Assembly: GCA_025965815.1 (NCBI GenBank)
Contig: JAOPWF010000057.1
Coordinates: 1-6,095, forward strand
Origin: Mycobacterium sp.
GTDB taxonomy: Bacteria; Actinomycetota; Actinomycetes; Mycobacteriales; Mycobacteriaceae
Length of the DNA: 6,095 bases
Reading direction: 5' to 3'
In this document: positions 1 to 6,075 of the stretch, piece after piece
Position numbering within the stretch: position 1 is the first letter of the stretch
How the letters are laid out: the number at the start of each line of letters is the position of its first letter
The notes under the pieces: generated by a model
What the model saw: only the letters and a program-made list of their open reading frames with translations
Database searches by the model: none
What the model was told of the DNA's origin: nothing
Made by a program: the position numbers and the translations under genes

Positions 1-60
1 GCTCGTTCCTGCGCCGACTGTGCATTTGCTGTGACGTTCGCCAGCTAATTCATTGACCAT
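1..60 (-). CDS. Possible start of a further gene, cut by the window edge
   Basis: On the minus strand an ATG at 60-58 opens a frame that stays open for 20 codons to the window edge (MVNELAGERHSKCTVGAGTS). It lies 35 bases after the end of the last Wzz gene on the same strand. There is no clear Shine-Dalgarno upstream, and the inverted repeat at 39-89 spans its start. A 20-codon open run is not unusual by chance in GC-rich DNA. The alternative is a convergent plus-strand gene ending at TAA 46-48 or TGA 54-56, since those frames are also open from position 1. No product can be assigned. Confidence 0.2.
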   Translation of the reverse strand, partial: MVNELAGERHSKCTVGAGTS

Positions 61-89
61 TGCGTGAGGGTCGTCACAATTTGCTGGCG
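39..89. repeat. Imperfect inverted repeat (possible 3' hairpin) after the last Wzz gene
   Basis: Arms at 39-50 (cgccagctaatt) and 78-89 (aatttgctggcg) pair at 11 of 12 positions, with a T-T mismatch at 46/82 and a 27-base loop. An inner gacc/ggtc pair (55-58 and 69-72) could extend the fold. It starts 7 bases beyond the last stop codon, where a transcription terminator or RNA-stabilising hairpin would be expected. No U-run follows on the minus strand, so it is not a classical intrinsic terminator. The same spacing would also suit a protein-binding site. Confidence 0.4.
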
Positions 90-95
90 TGCGAA

Positions 96-1391
96 TCACG
101 CTTTCGCGAGGACGGCTCCGACCAGGTGAGCGCGCGCCGCTTTGAGCTCGCTGACCGCATTCTCGACGTCGCCGCGGCGGGCAGCCTTGGCATCAACCAG
201 CAGCAGGTCGGCGTCGGCGATCGCCGACAGCACCGACGCGGCGCTGCTGTCCCTGATCGCAGGCGTGACGACGATGATCCGATCGAAGTATTTCCGGAGA
301 TCGTCGACGAATCCGCTCATCGCGGGTGACGACAACAGCGGCTCGACGTCCGAGCCGCCGCCGGGGGGGACCACGAACAGGTTCGAACGCTCCGTGGAGT
401 GGACGACATTCTCGAACGGCAACTGTCCTTCCAGCCGCTCGGCGAGTCCGGGGCTGTCGTCGGCCAGTCCCAGTCCCGACGCCACCGACCCGAACTGCGG
501 GTCGGTGCCTACCACCGCGGTGGTGCGTCCTGCCTCGCAGAACGCAACGGCGAGGTCGACGGCGAAATTGGCGGCGGACTTGCCGGCCGATGCCGACGCC
601 AACAGCAGCACCTGCGGGGCAGGGTCGTGAGCTTCTATCTGCACCCGCAGCCGCCGGAATCCTTCGGCCTCCGGCCCCTGCCAATTCACCAGCTGTGCGG
701 ACCGAGCTTGGGGTTTGCGGTCGGGTGTCTTGATCGGGCCGAGCCCCGCCGTTCCGGTGATCCGGGCGAGTTCGTCGGCGGATCGGATCCGGCGGGAGAA
801 CACCGTGGTCAGCACCACGACACCGACACCGACAACGAAACCGCCCAGTGCGCCGTAGAACAGGTTTGTCGACAGCTTCGGCGCGCTCGGGGAGGACGGC
901 TTTTCGGCCGCGCTCACGACGGTGATCGTCGAGCGGGGCTGCGTCTGCCCGGCCGGCGTCTCCAGCGGACCGGCAAAGGCGATGAACGTGGCGGCCAGGG
1001 TGTTCGCGATAGCGGCCGCCCGCTCCGGGGATCGATCGGTCGCGGATATGTCGAGAAGCACCGTCCTGGGCACGATGACGGCGGTGACCTTCGAGGAGAG
1101 TTCGGCCGCGGACATCGGTAGCCCGAGTTCGTCGACGACACGCTGGGCCAGCAGTTCGCTGGTCATCATGTGGGCGTAGGAGGCCGCACGTGCCTGCGAA
1201 AACTGCTCACCGGAGTAGGACTCGGTGGAGCTGGTCCCACCTGTGGTGGAGACGAACAACCTTGCCGTCGATGTGTACTCGGGCGTGGTCACGCGGGTGA
1301 CGACAAACCCCGTGGCGACACCCACCAGCACAGTGACGACCAGGATCCACCACCTGCGGCGGATCACGGCGAAGATTCGGCTGAACTCCAA
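96..1391 (-). CDS. Wzz-type polysaccharide co-polymerase with degenerate BY-kinase domain (probable pseudokinase)
   Basis: Paralogue of the preceding protein, 431 residues. RRRWW precedes TM1 (15-34). The extracytoplasmic Wzz domain (35-175) has EYTSTARLFVST and a YSGEQFSQARAASY segment. The Pro-rich PSSPSAPK motif and Gly-rich TM2 (176-198) match the region before the second span in polysaccharide co-polymerases. The cytoplasmic domain keeps EX2RX2R (Glu243, Arg246, Arg249), a Walker A-like ASASAGKS (Lys271) and a PPGGG...EPLLSSP segment typical of the kinase fold. The Walker A' site reads VVGTDPQ, lacking the first Asp and the Arg, and Walker B reads IIVVTP, with Val375 in place of Asp. There is no C-terminal Tyr cluster. 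It is probably inactive as a kinase and may be a scaffold or regulatory subunit for its neighbour. The TTG start at 1391 has AAGGAG at 1403-1398, 6 bases upstream. An ATG at 1410 is in another frame and gives only 67 residues. It ends at TGA 98-96. Confidence 0.9.
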   Translation of the reverse strand: MEFSRIFAVIRRRWWILVVTVLVGVATGFVVTRVTTPEYTSTARLFVSTTGGTSSTESYSGEQFSQARAASYAHMMTSELLAQRVVDELGLPMSAAELSSKVTAVIVPRTVLLDISATDRSPERAAAIANTLAATFIAFAGPLETPAGQTQPRSTITVVSAAEKPSSPSAPKLSTNLFYGALGGFVVGVGVVVLTTVFSRRIRSADELARITGTAGLGPIKTPDRKPQARSAQLVNWQGPEAEGFRRLRVQIEAHDPAPQVLLLASASAGKSAANFAVDLAVAFCEAGRTTAVVGTDPQFGSVASGLGLADDSPGLAERLEGQLPFENVVHSTERSNLFVVPPGGGSDVEPLLSSPAMSGFVDDLRKYFDRIIVVTPAIRDSSAASVLSAIADADLLLVDAKAARRGDVENAVSELKAARAHLVGAVLAKA

Positions 1392-1412
1392 GCGAGTCTC
1401 CTTGCTCCATCA
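1389..1412 (-). promoter_or_regulatory. Ribosome binding site that sets a TTG start, with an out-of-frame ATG
   Basis: Read on the minus strand, the stop of the first Wzz gene (TGA, 1412-1410) overlaps an ATG (1410-1408) as TGATG. AAGGAG at 1403-1398 and a 6-base spacer then lead to TTG at 1391-1389. The TTG frame encodes the complete Wzz/kinase protein; the ATG frame stops after 67 codons. The strong Shine-Dalgarno placed correctly for the TTG decides the start. The TGATG could support reinitiation into the short frame, but there is no sign that this product matters. Confidence 0.75.
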
Positions 1413-2837
1413 GTAAATCGGTTGGTCGAGAGCGCGCCGACCCTCAGGCCTGCCCAACAGGTACGCGTTCCGGGGCGCGCTTAGGAGTGGCCGTGCGGCT
1501 TCATCGACAAACACGACACCTGTGATCTGCGCTCCAGCGCGGGTCAACTCGTCAGAAGTTCTCCGCAGATCGTCGAACGGCGTGTGCCCCGCCTTCGCAA
1601 TCAGGAGCACTGCATCGGAGTTGTGGGCCAACCGTACGGCGTCGCTGGCTTCGGCCGCCGCCGGTGTGTCGACGACGACCCACTGGTAGCGGCTGCGGAG
1701 CGCCTCGAACAACGACGCCACCCGCGGATCGTCTGCCGTGGACCCGGGGTTGTCCTCGGGCGCGCCGAACGGGATGACGGCGACGCCGTTCCAGTTCGGC
1801 GGGGGCAGATCGTCGACAACGACCGTCGACGGCGGGTGATGATGTCGACCGTTGCCGTCCGCAGTGTCGGCGTCGGTGTGACCGCCCTCGTCAACGAGGC
1901 CGCCCACGGTCTTCGGGTCGCCGAGCGTCAGCGCGGAAGCGAGGCGAGACCCCCGGGAGTCGAAGTCGACCAGGGCAACAGACGATCCGCGGTCCGCAAG
2001 CGCGCGGGAGATCGTCAGTGCGACACCGGTCTTCCCGGCGCCGGCTTCGGCCGACGCCACGATGATGACCCTCGATCCGAGGATGGCCAGCCGGTCGAGC
2101 GGAGTGCGAAGCTGCCGTCCGGACTCACTCGCCCACGGTTGCGCGGCCAGCTCCTCCCACGGAACCGAGGAGGCGAACTCGGCCAGCACCGGTGTACCGG
2201 TCGCCTCGGCCGCATCCTCGGGGCGGCGTACCCGCCCATCGAGCAGGGAGATGGTGACCGCGGCCAAGGCGCCGAGGACGAGCCCGAGGCCTCCCGCGAC
2301 ACCGAGGATCTTCCATGCCGGATAACCGCCGGGGGCGTCGCTGAATGTCGGTGGTTGCACGGTGATCAGTTCGGCCCGCGGTATCAGGGCGCCGGGGACG
2401 GCCTCCAGCGCGGCGATACTGCGGCGGAGTTCCTCGACGTAAGCAACACCGACGGCCTGAGCCTGTTGCGGGCTCTCGCTGGTGGTGGTCAGCGCCAGCA
2501 GAACCGTCTCGGGGATGGGCGCCAATTTCGTGCCCGCGACGAGCGTGGCGGGATCCGTTTTGAGGCCCACGTCATTGATGACTCGCTGGGCAATCTCCGG
2601 ACTCTGGCTGAGAACGGTGTACGAGGCCATCCGCTCTTTGGAGTACGCGTCCCCACGGTAGGAAGTTTGGGAATCATCGCGTGGAGTAGACACGAAAAGC
2701 ACCGCCGTCGACTGATACTCGGCCGGCTTCTGGACCAAATAGATGGCGGCTGCGGTCAGGAAGATCAAGGGGACTGCTGCCACGATCCGCCACCAACGGC
2801 GGAGCACGACCAGGTAGCTTCTCAGCGTTTCGCTCAT
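1410..2837 (-). CDS. Wzz-type polysaccharide co-polymerase fused to BY-kinase-like domain (motifs intact)
   Basis: Inner-membrane chain-length regulator of 475 residues with a cytoplasmic tyrosine-kinase-like ATPase, comparable to Wzc or fused CpsC-CpsD. A short basic N-terminus (LRRWWR) precedes TM1 (about 16-36). An extracytoplasmic Wzz domain follows (37-173) with AEYQSTAVLFVST and an SYRGDAYSKERMASY segment, then Gly-rich TM2 (174-199). The cytoplasmic domain carries EX2RX2R (Glu238, Arg241, Arg244), Walker A (ASAEAGAGKT, Lys269), Walker A' (ALVDFDSR; Asp291, Asp293, Arg295) and Walker B (VVVDTP; Asp390). Together these define the bacterial tyrosine-kinase fold. A His/Asp-rich insert lies at 318-335. 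Instead of a C-terminal tyrosine cluster there are only Tyr459 and the terminal Tyr475. It is shorter than Wzc because the extracytoplasmic domain is small. The ATG overlaps the SGNH stop (ATGA) with no good Shine-Dalgarno, so translation probably depends on coupling. Family is secure; kinase activity is inferred. Confidence 0.9.
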   Translation of the reverse strand: MSETLRSYLVVLRRWWRIVAAVPLIFLTAAAIYLVQKPAEYQSTAVLFVSTPRDDSQTSYRGDAYSKERMASYTVLSQSPEIAQRVINDVGLKTDPATLVAGTKLAPIPETVLLALTTTSESPQQAQAVGVAYVEELRRSIAALEAVPGALIPRAELITVQPPTFSDAPGGYPAWKILGVAGGLGLVLGALAAVTISLLDGRVRRPEDAAEATGTPVLAEFASSVPWEELAAQPWASESGRQLRTPLDRLAILGSRVIIVASAEAGAGKTGVALTISRALADRGSSVALVDFDSRGSRLASALTLGDPKTVGGLVDEGGHTDADTADGNGRHHHPPSTVVVDDLPPPNWNGVAVIPFGAPEDNPGSTADDPRVASLFEALRSRYQWVVVDTPAAAEASDAVRLAHNSDAVLLIAKAGHTPFDDLRRTSDELTRAGAQITGVVFVDEAARPLLSAPRNAYLLGRPEGRRALDQPIY

Positions 2838-3655
2838 TTGACGTTCGCAAGCCCGTCCTGGATGAGGGCGGCTGTCAGCAGCTCACCAATTTTTCGATGG
2901 CCTTCGAGATTCGGGTGAATTCCGTCGTCGGCCACATAGGGTCTGATGTCCATGTCCTTGAACCAGCCAAGGGCACCGGGATCGATGTAGGTCACGCCGT
3001 CGAACTCCGGAAACGAGCGCAAACTCTGTCGGAGATATCCGGCGAATGTCAGGCCGGGAACATCAGGAACCTCGATGGTCGGTGACTGGATGAACCAGGG
3101 TGCGATCACCACGATGTGGCTGTTGGGCCATGCTTCAATCGCTCGCCTGATTGTGGCTTCGAACATGTTGCGCAGGTAGTAGATGCCGAATCGGATATCA
3201 TTGCGGCCGCCATCGAGAACGACGACGTCCGCGTGGTACAGCGGACGGAGTCGAGGGAATCGCTCGAGGTATGACGTGGAATTCTCGTCGAGTGCGCCGG
3301 GCAGTCTTGGCAGTCGTTGTCCTTCGCCGCCGGATATGTATCCGGTTGCGGGCTGGTTGGCCAGATTGCATTCCCAACCCATATTCGTCGCCGCCAGGCA
3401 GGCATAGCCAAGATCCGACAACGCGTTTGGGCCCATCGTATAGCTGTCGCCGATGAACAACGCTGACGGCTGGTGCCCGGTCCCGACGCTGGGAAGTGCG
3501 TCCCGCGCCGCCGCAGACGCCGGTACGGACGCGGCGGGCGCCGGAACGCCGATTGTGACGAATCCGATGCCGACGGCAGCTGCGATAGCCAATATCGTGA
3601 CGAAGAAGGTCGAGGGTCGAACGACGCTCAAGCGGCGCCAGCCAACGCGTTTCAT
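2834..3655 (-). CDS. Membrane-anchored SGNH/GDSL hydrolase (second of tandem pair)
   Basis: A second extracytoplasmic SGNH protein, 273 residues. The basic N-terminus (MKRVGWRR) is followed by a hydrophobic stretch at about 17-38 and an Ala/Pro/Ser-rich region (39-55) with AxA-like sites, so it may be anchored or cleaved. Block I is IGDSYTMG with Ser71, block II is NQPATGY with Gly105, block III is GGRND with Asn152, and block V is DDGIHPN with Asp244 and His247. All catalytic residues are therefore present. It is longer than its neighbour, with different segments between blocks (for example 107-140 and the PWFIQSP region at 186-192), so the pair is not a recent duplication. The ATG at 3655 overlaps the previous stop (ATGA) and has GGAG at 3666-3663, 7 bases away. 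GC is only about 56 % over 2881-3240, well below the Wzz genes. Context suggests polysaccharide ester chemistry. Deacetylase, acetyltransferase or esterase activity cannot be told apart from sequence alone. Confidence 0.85.
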   Translation of the reverse strand: MKRVGWRRLSVVRPSTFFVTILAIAAAVGIGFVTIGVPAPAASVPASAAARDALPSVGTGHQPSALFIGDSYTMGPNALSDLGYACLAATNMGWECNLANQPATGYISGGEGQRLPRLPGALDENSTSYLERFPRLRPLYHADVVVLDGGRNDIRFGIYYLRNMFEATIRRAIEAWPNSHIVVIAPWFIQSPTIEVPDVPGLTFAGYLRQSLRSFPEFDGVTYIDPGALGWFKDMDIRPYVADDGIHPNLEGHRKIGELLTAALIQDGLANVK

Positions 3656-4353
3656 GGCCGGACTCCGTTATCCCGCTGACGAATCTCACGCAGCAGCACG
3701 GGGCCGAATTGACGCGCCAATATTGACTGGCCCTCGTCTGTTGGATGGATGCCGTCGCTTTGTATCAGGCCGTCTCCGACGAGCCAGGTCTCCCGAATCA
3801 GCGAGATGTAGGTGGTGTGCGTGTCGTCAGCACCCTGGTTGACCGCAGAATCAAGTGCGTAGAAGGCTTCTTCAGCAGGATCCTCGTGCCAGAGGGGACC
3901 GAGCACAATCAAGCGGGCGGTTGGGGCCCGCCGGGTGAGCCCGGCGAACAAATCTATCGCCGATTGGGTAATGAGCTCTTTGGACTTCCCGACATCGTTG
4001 ATGCCGCCGAAGACGACGATGATGTCCGGCTTCGACGCCAGCGCCTTGTCGATCTGGCCGGCGAACGGCCCGCTCTCTCCGGTACCGCCGACATACCCTG
4101 CGCCGGGAAAAGCGACATTCGAGATGCTGAGGTCGGCACTGCCCGCGAGCAGTGATGGCCACACCACGTTGTTCCCCAACCCGGAGCTGTAGGAGTCACC
4201 GATCACGGCCACCCGAATCATGTTGTTGGGTGTCGCTGGGGGTGCACTGGAGGTATCGCGGGTGAGCGCCAGCGTCGTCATTGCGGTCGCCGCAACCAGT
4301 AGCACCGCCACTACGACGGTGGCGATCTGAGACGCGCGTAGCCGCGCTTTCAT
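3652..4353 (-). CDS. Membrane-anchored SGNH/GDSL hydrolase (first of tandem pair)
   Basis: Serine esterase-like protein of 233 residues, probably facing the outside of the cytoplasmic membrane. Residues 10-31 form one hydrophobic segment after a basic start (MKARLR), which is either a signal anchor or an uncleaved signal peptide. A Thr/Ser/Pro-rich linker follows, then a short SGNH domain. Block I is IGDSYSSG with nucleophile Ser54, block II is around PGAGY (84-88), block III is GGIND with Asn119, and block V is SDGIHP with Asp200 and His203, so all four SGNH residues are present. The ATG at 4353 overlaps the glycosyltransferase stop (ATGA) and has a GAGG site at 4365-4362, 8 bases upstream. 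Known SGNH relatives include carbohydrate esterases and polysaccharide O-acetyltransferases (for example AlgX/AlgJ and PatB types). The context suggests acting on ester groups of the polysaccharide made by this operon; the exact reaction is not shown. A lipase or peptidoglycan esterase role is possible. Confidence 0.85.
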   Translation of the reverse strand: MKARLRASQIATVVVAVLLVAATAMTTLALTRDTSSAPPATPNNMIRVAVIGDSYSSGLGNNVVWPSLLAGSADLSISNVAFPGAGYVGGTGESGPFAGQIDKALASKPDIIVVFGGINDVGKSKELITQSAIDLFAGLTRRAPTARLIVLGPLWHEDPAEEAFYALDSAVNQGADDTHTTYISLIRETWLVGDGLIQSDGIHPTDEGQSILARQFGPVLLREIRQRDNGVRP

Positions 4354-5474
4354 GCGGACCGCCTCAACGTAGAGACTGCAGTCGAGTAGCTCCCTTCCAG
4401 CCTCTTCCCGACACCCGCCATGCCGAGGTCCCGCTCGACGGCGGCGCGGCCTCGTGCTCCCATCGCGCAGGCCAGGTCTGGCTGCGAGAGAAGCTCGTGG
4501 ACCGCCTGTGCGACATTGTGCGGACCGGGCTCGATCACCAGTCCGCAGTTGTACTTGCGAACAGTTGGCGCCAACCCGCAGTCGTCGGTGACTACCACAG
4601 GGAGACCGACCGACATCGCCTCCAGAACCGCCATGGGATACGGCTCACCGACCGACGGGAGGACGAACAGCGACGCGCGACGCATGCGCGCCGGTCCGTC
4701 GCCGCTCGCGAGCGAACCCTCCCAGCGTATGTTGGGCGCGGTCGCTGCCGCTGCCTGAACCCGTTTGGCCTCGCCCTCGTCGGGTCCTACCAGTGTGTAG
4801 TCCGCCGAGATGCCGCGAGAGTTGAGCTCTAGGGCTGCCGTGACGAAATCCACCGGACGCTTGCGCGCATGCAGGCGCGAGAGGTAGAGCACCTCGGGAA
4901 CCCCGCGGGTTCTTGTTGCCGCGTCGTAGAGCGGAACACCGTTCGCCAACGGCCTGAGGCGAGCCTCGCCGCCCGCCACCCTGTCGAGGGCATCACGCTC
5001 GGCGGCCGTCAAGTAGAAAACCTCGTGTGCCGCACCCAGCAGCCGCCGGATGGCAACGAAATCAACAACCGGCGCAAGGACATTCGATCTAGGGACGATC
5101 ATCCCGTGCGGCTGCAGGACGAAGGGGATACCCAGCCGCCGCACCAGCGCGGCGAAGGGCATCAGGACCAGGTCGCGGGCCAGGTGGATATGGATAACGT
5201 CGAAGTCGTCTCGAGAGCGGAGCAGCCACTGAATCAGGTTGGGCGCGGCGATGCCGGCGAAGCCGGAACGCGGGACCACTCTGTGAGCTCTCCGCAATAC
5301 CAGCGGCGTACCCTCCTGCGACACGGGCGGCACGTCAAACCCTCGGTGGGACCCGGCGAGCGTCACCGAATGGCCTCGAGCGCGCAACGCCGACGCCTGA
5401 TTCAGCGCTACTCGGACCGGGCCGCCATATGCGCCGTCGGGGCTGATGAGGGTGACGGCGTGCAGGATCCGCAC
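4350..5474 (-). CDS. GT4-type (GT-B fold) glycosyltransferase
   Basis: Cytoplasmic, membrane-associated enzyme that moves a sugar from a nucleotide-sugar donor to a growing lipid-linked oligosaccharide. The 374 residues are full length for family 4. The N-terminal acceptor domain shows the glycine-rich entry GAYGGPVRVALNQASALRA (residues 15-33), HIHLARD (95-101) and QPHGMI (121-126), the counterpart of the SPRGM loop in related enzymes. The C-terminal donor domain starts near VLYLSRLHARKRP (195-207) and carries the retaining-GT E-x7-E signature, Glu277 and Glu285, in GEPYPMAVLEAMSVGLPVVV. No signal peptide or membrane span is seen. Translation starts at GTG 5474, one base after the TGA of the acetyltransferase gene, with AGG repeats at 5485-5479 as a weak ribosome site. 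It ends in an ATGA overlap with the next gene. Sugar specificity cannot be read from the sequence. Fold and general reaction are secure. Confidence 0.92.
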   Translation of the reverse strand: MRILHAVTLISPDGAYGGPVRVALNQASALRARGHSVTLAGSHRGFDVPPVSQEGTPLVLRRAHRVVPRSGFAGIAAPNLIQWLLRSRDDFDVIHIHLARDLVLMPFAALVRRLGIPFVLQPHGMIVPRSNVLAPVVDFVAIRRLLGAAHEVFYLTAAERDALDRVAGGEARLRPLANGVPLYDAATRTRGVPEVLYLSRLHARKRPVDFVTAALELNSRGISADYTLVGPDEGEAKRVQAAAATAPNIRWEGSLASGDGPARMRRASLFVLPSVGEPYPMAVLEAMSVGLPVVVTDDCGLAPTVRKYNCGLVIEPGPHNVAQAVHELLSQPDLACAMGARGRAAVERDLGMAGVGKRLEGSYSTAVSTLRRSA

Positions 5475-5475
5475 G

Positions 5476-6075
5476 TCACCTGCCTACATTCACAATCGGC
5501 CGAACCGTCGGTAGGGGCGCGGTGACCAGGGAGCCCTCGGGAATATCGCTGACGACCACCGCCTGGGCGCCCACCACCGATCGTGCACCCACCGTCACAC
5601 CCCTCAGCACCATTGCCCTGGCGGCTATCCAGACTCCGTCTTCGATGGTGATCGGAGCATTGTCGAACTCGAAGACCGGAGACCGGTAGTCGTGACTACC
5701 GGTGCAGATAAAGGCCTCCTGCGAGACGCACACGTTCGAGCCGATGGTGAGGTGCTCCAGGTTCGCGATGGTTGCTCCGACCCCGATCCACGAGTCGTCG
5801 CCGACCGTCAGCCGCCACGGCCACTGGATCCGAACGTCATGCCGGATCAGCACGCCGCTGCCGATGTCTGCCCCGAGCGCGCGCAGGATCGCGCAACGAA
5901 GTCGGTTTGGGCACCATACTTTCGTGAAGACAAGACTCGACAAGGCCACCCACAGGACCTGGTGAAACAATCCTCGGCCCTTTGGGTAGGACGTTCCCCG
6001 CTCGGTTCCCAGCGCGCGCAGGGCTCCGAGCGAGCGCACCGGCGCGGAGTCGCGAACAGTCAACAGCTTCCTCAC
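5476..6075 (-). CDS. WcaF-like left-handed beta-helix O-acetyltransferase
   Basis: Probable cytoplasmic acyltransferase (most likely acetyl-CoA dependent) that O-acetylates a sugar of a cell-surface polysaccharide. The 199-residue protein has a hydrophobic segment at about residues 36-51, as in the N-terminal part of the WcaF family, then hexapeptide repeats (IGSGVLI, VGDDSWIGVGATI, IGSNVCVSQEAFI, IEDGVWIAARAMV, VGARSVVGAQAVV) that form a left-handed beta helix. The TGSHDY motif at 126-131 supplies the likely catalytic His128, matching CTGNHDW in colanic-acid acetyltransferases. The usual C-terminal GNPA signature is replaced by TAPLPTVRPI. The start is the GTG at 6075. No Shine-Dalgarno is visible, and the frame stays open to the window edge (reading YKRLTD before the GTG), so the true start could lie upstream. 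A TGA one base before the GTG in another frame matches the next junction and suggests coupling to an upstream gene. Its position in a polysaccharide operon supports the role; donor and acceptor are unknown. Confidence 0.85.
   Translation of the reverse strand: MRKLLTVRDSAPVRSLGALRALGTERGTSYPKGRGLFHQVLWVALSSLVFTKVWCPNRLRCAILRALGADIGSGVLIRHDVRIQWPWRLTVGDDSWIGVGATIANLEHLTIGSNVCVSQEAFICTGSHDYRSPVFEFDNAPITIEDGVWIAARAMVLRGVTVGARSVVGAQAVVVSDIPEGSLVTAPLPTVRPIVNVGR

Noticed and set aside
399..1121. Plus-strand open frame of 240 codons opposite the second Wzz gene
   Set aside because: Shadow of the minus-strand gene, with low-complexity Arg/Gly composition and no domain.
96..1391. Second Wzz gene as a decaying pseudogene
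   Set aside because: The frame is intact over 431 codons with both membrane spans, the Pro-rich motif, EX2RX2R and a good ribosome site, so selective loss of catalysis is more likely than decay.
1207..1410. Minus-strand ATG-started 67-codon frame beginning at the TGATG junction
   Set aside because: It lies in a different frame from the Wzz/kinase protein and has no domain. The Shine-Dalgarno spacing favours the TTG start.
1845..1880. EF-hand-like calcium loop in DADTADGNG of the first Wzz protein
   Set aside because: The acidic spacing does not match DxDxDG and no glutamate stands at the expected end position. It is reported only as a His/Asp-rich insert.
1584..2918. Long plus-strand open frame of 444 codons opposite the first Wzz/kinase gene
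   Set aside because: It is antisense to a gene with clear family motifs, is rich in Arg/Gly/Asp as expected from a shadow frame in GC-rich DNA, and shows no recognisable domain.
4869..5525. Plus-strand open frame of 218 codons opposite the glycosyltransferase
   Set aside because: Antisense to a full-length glycosyltransferase with intact motifs; composition is typical of a shadow frame.
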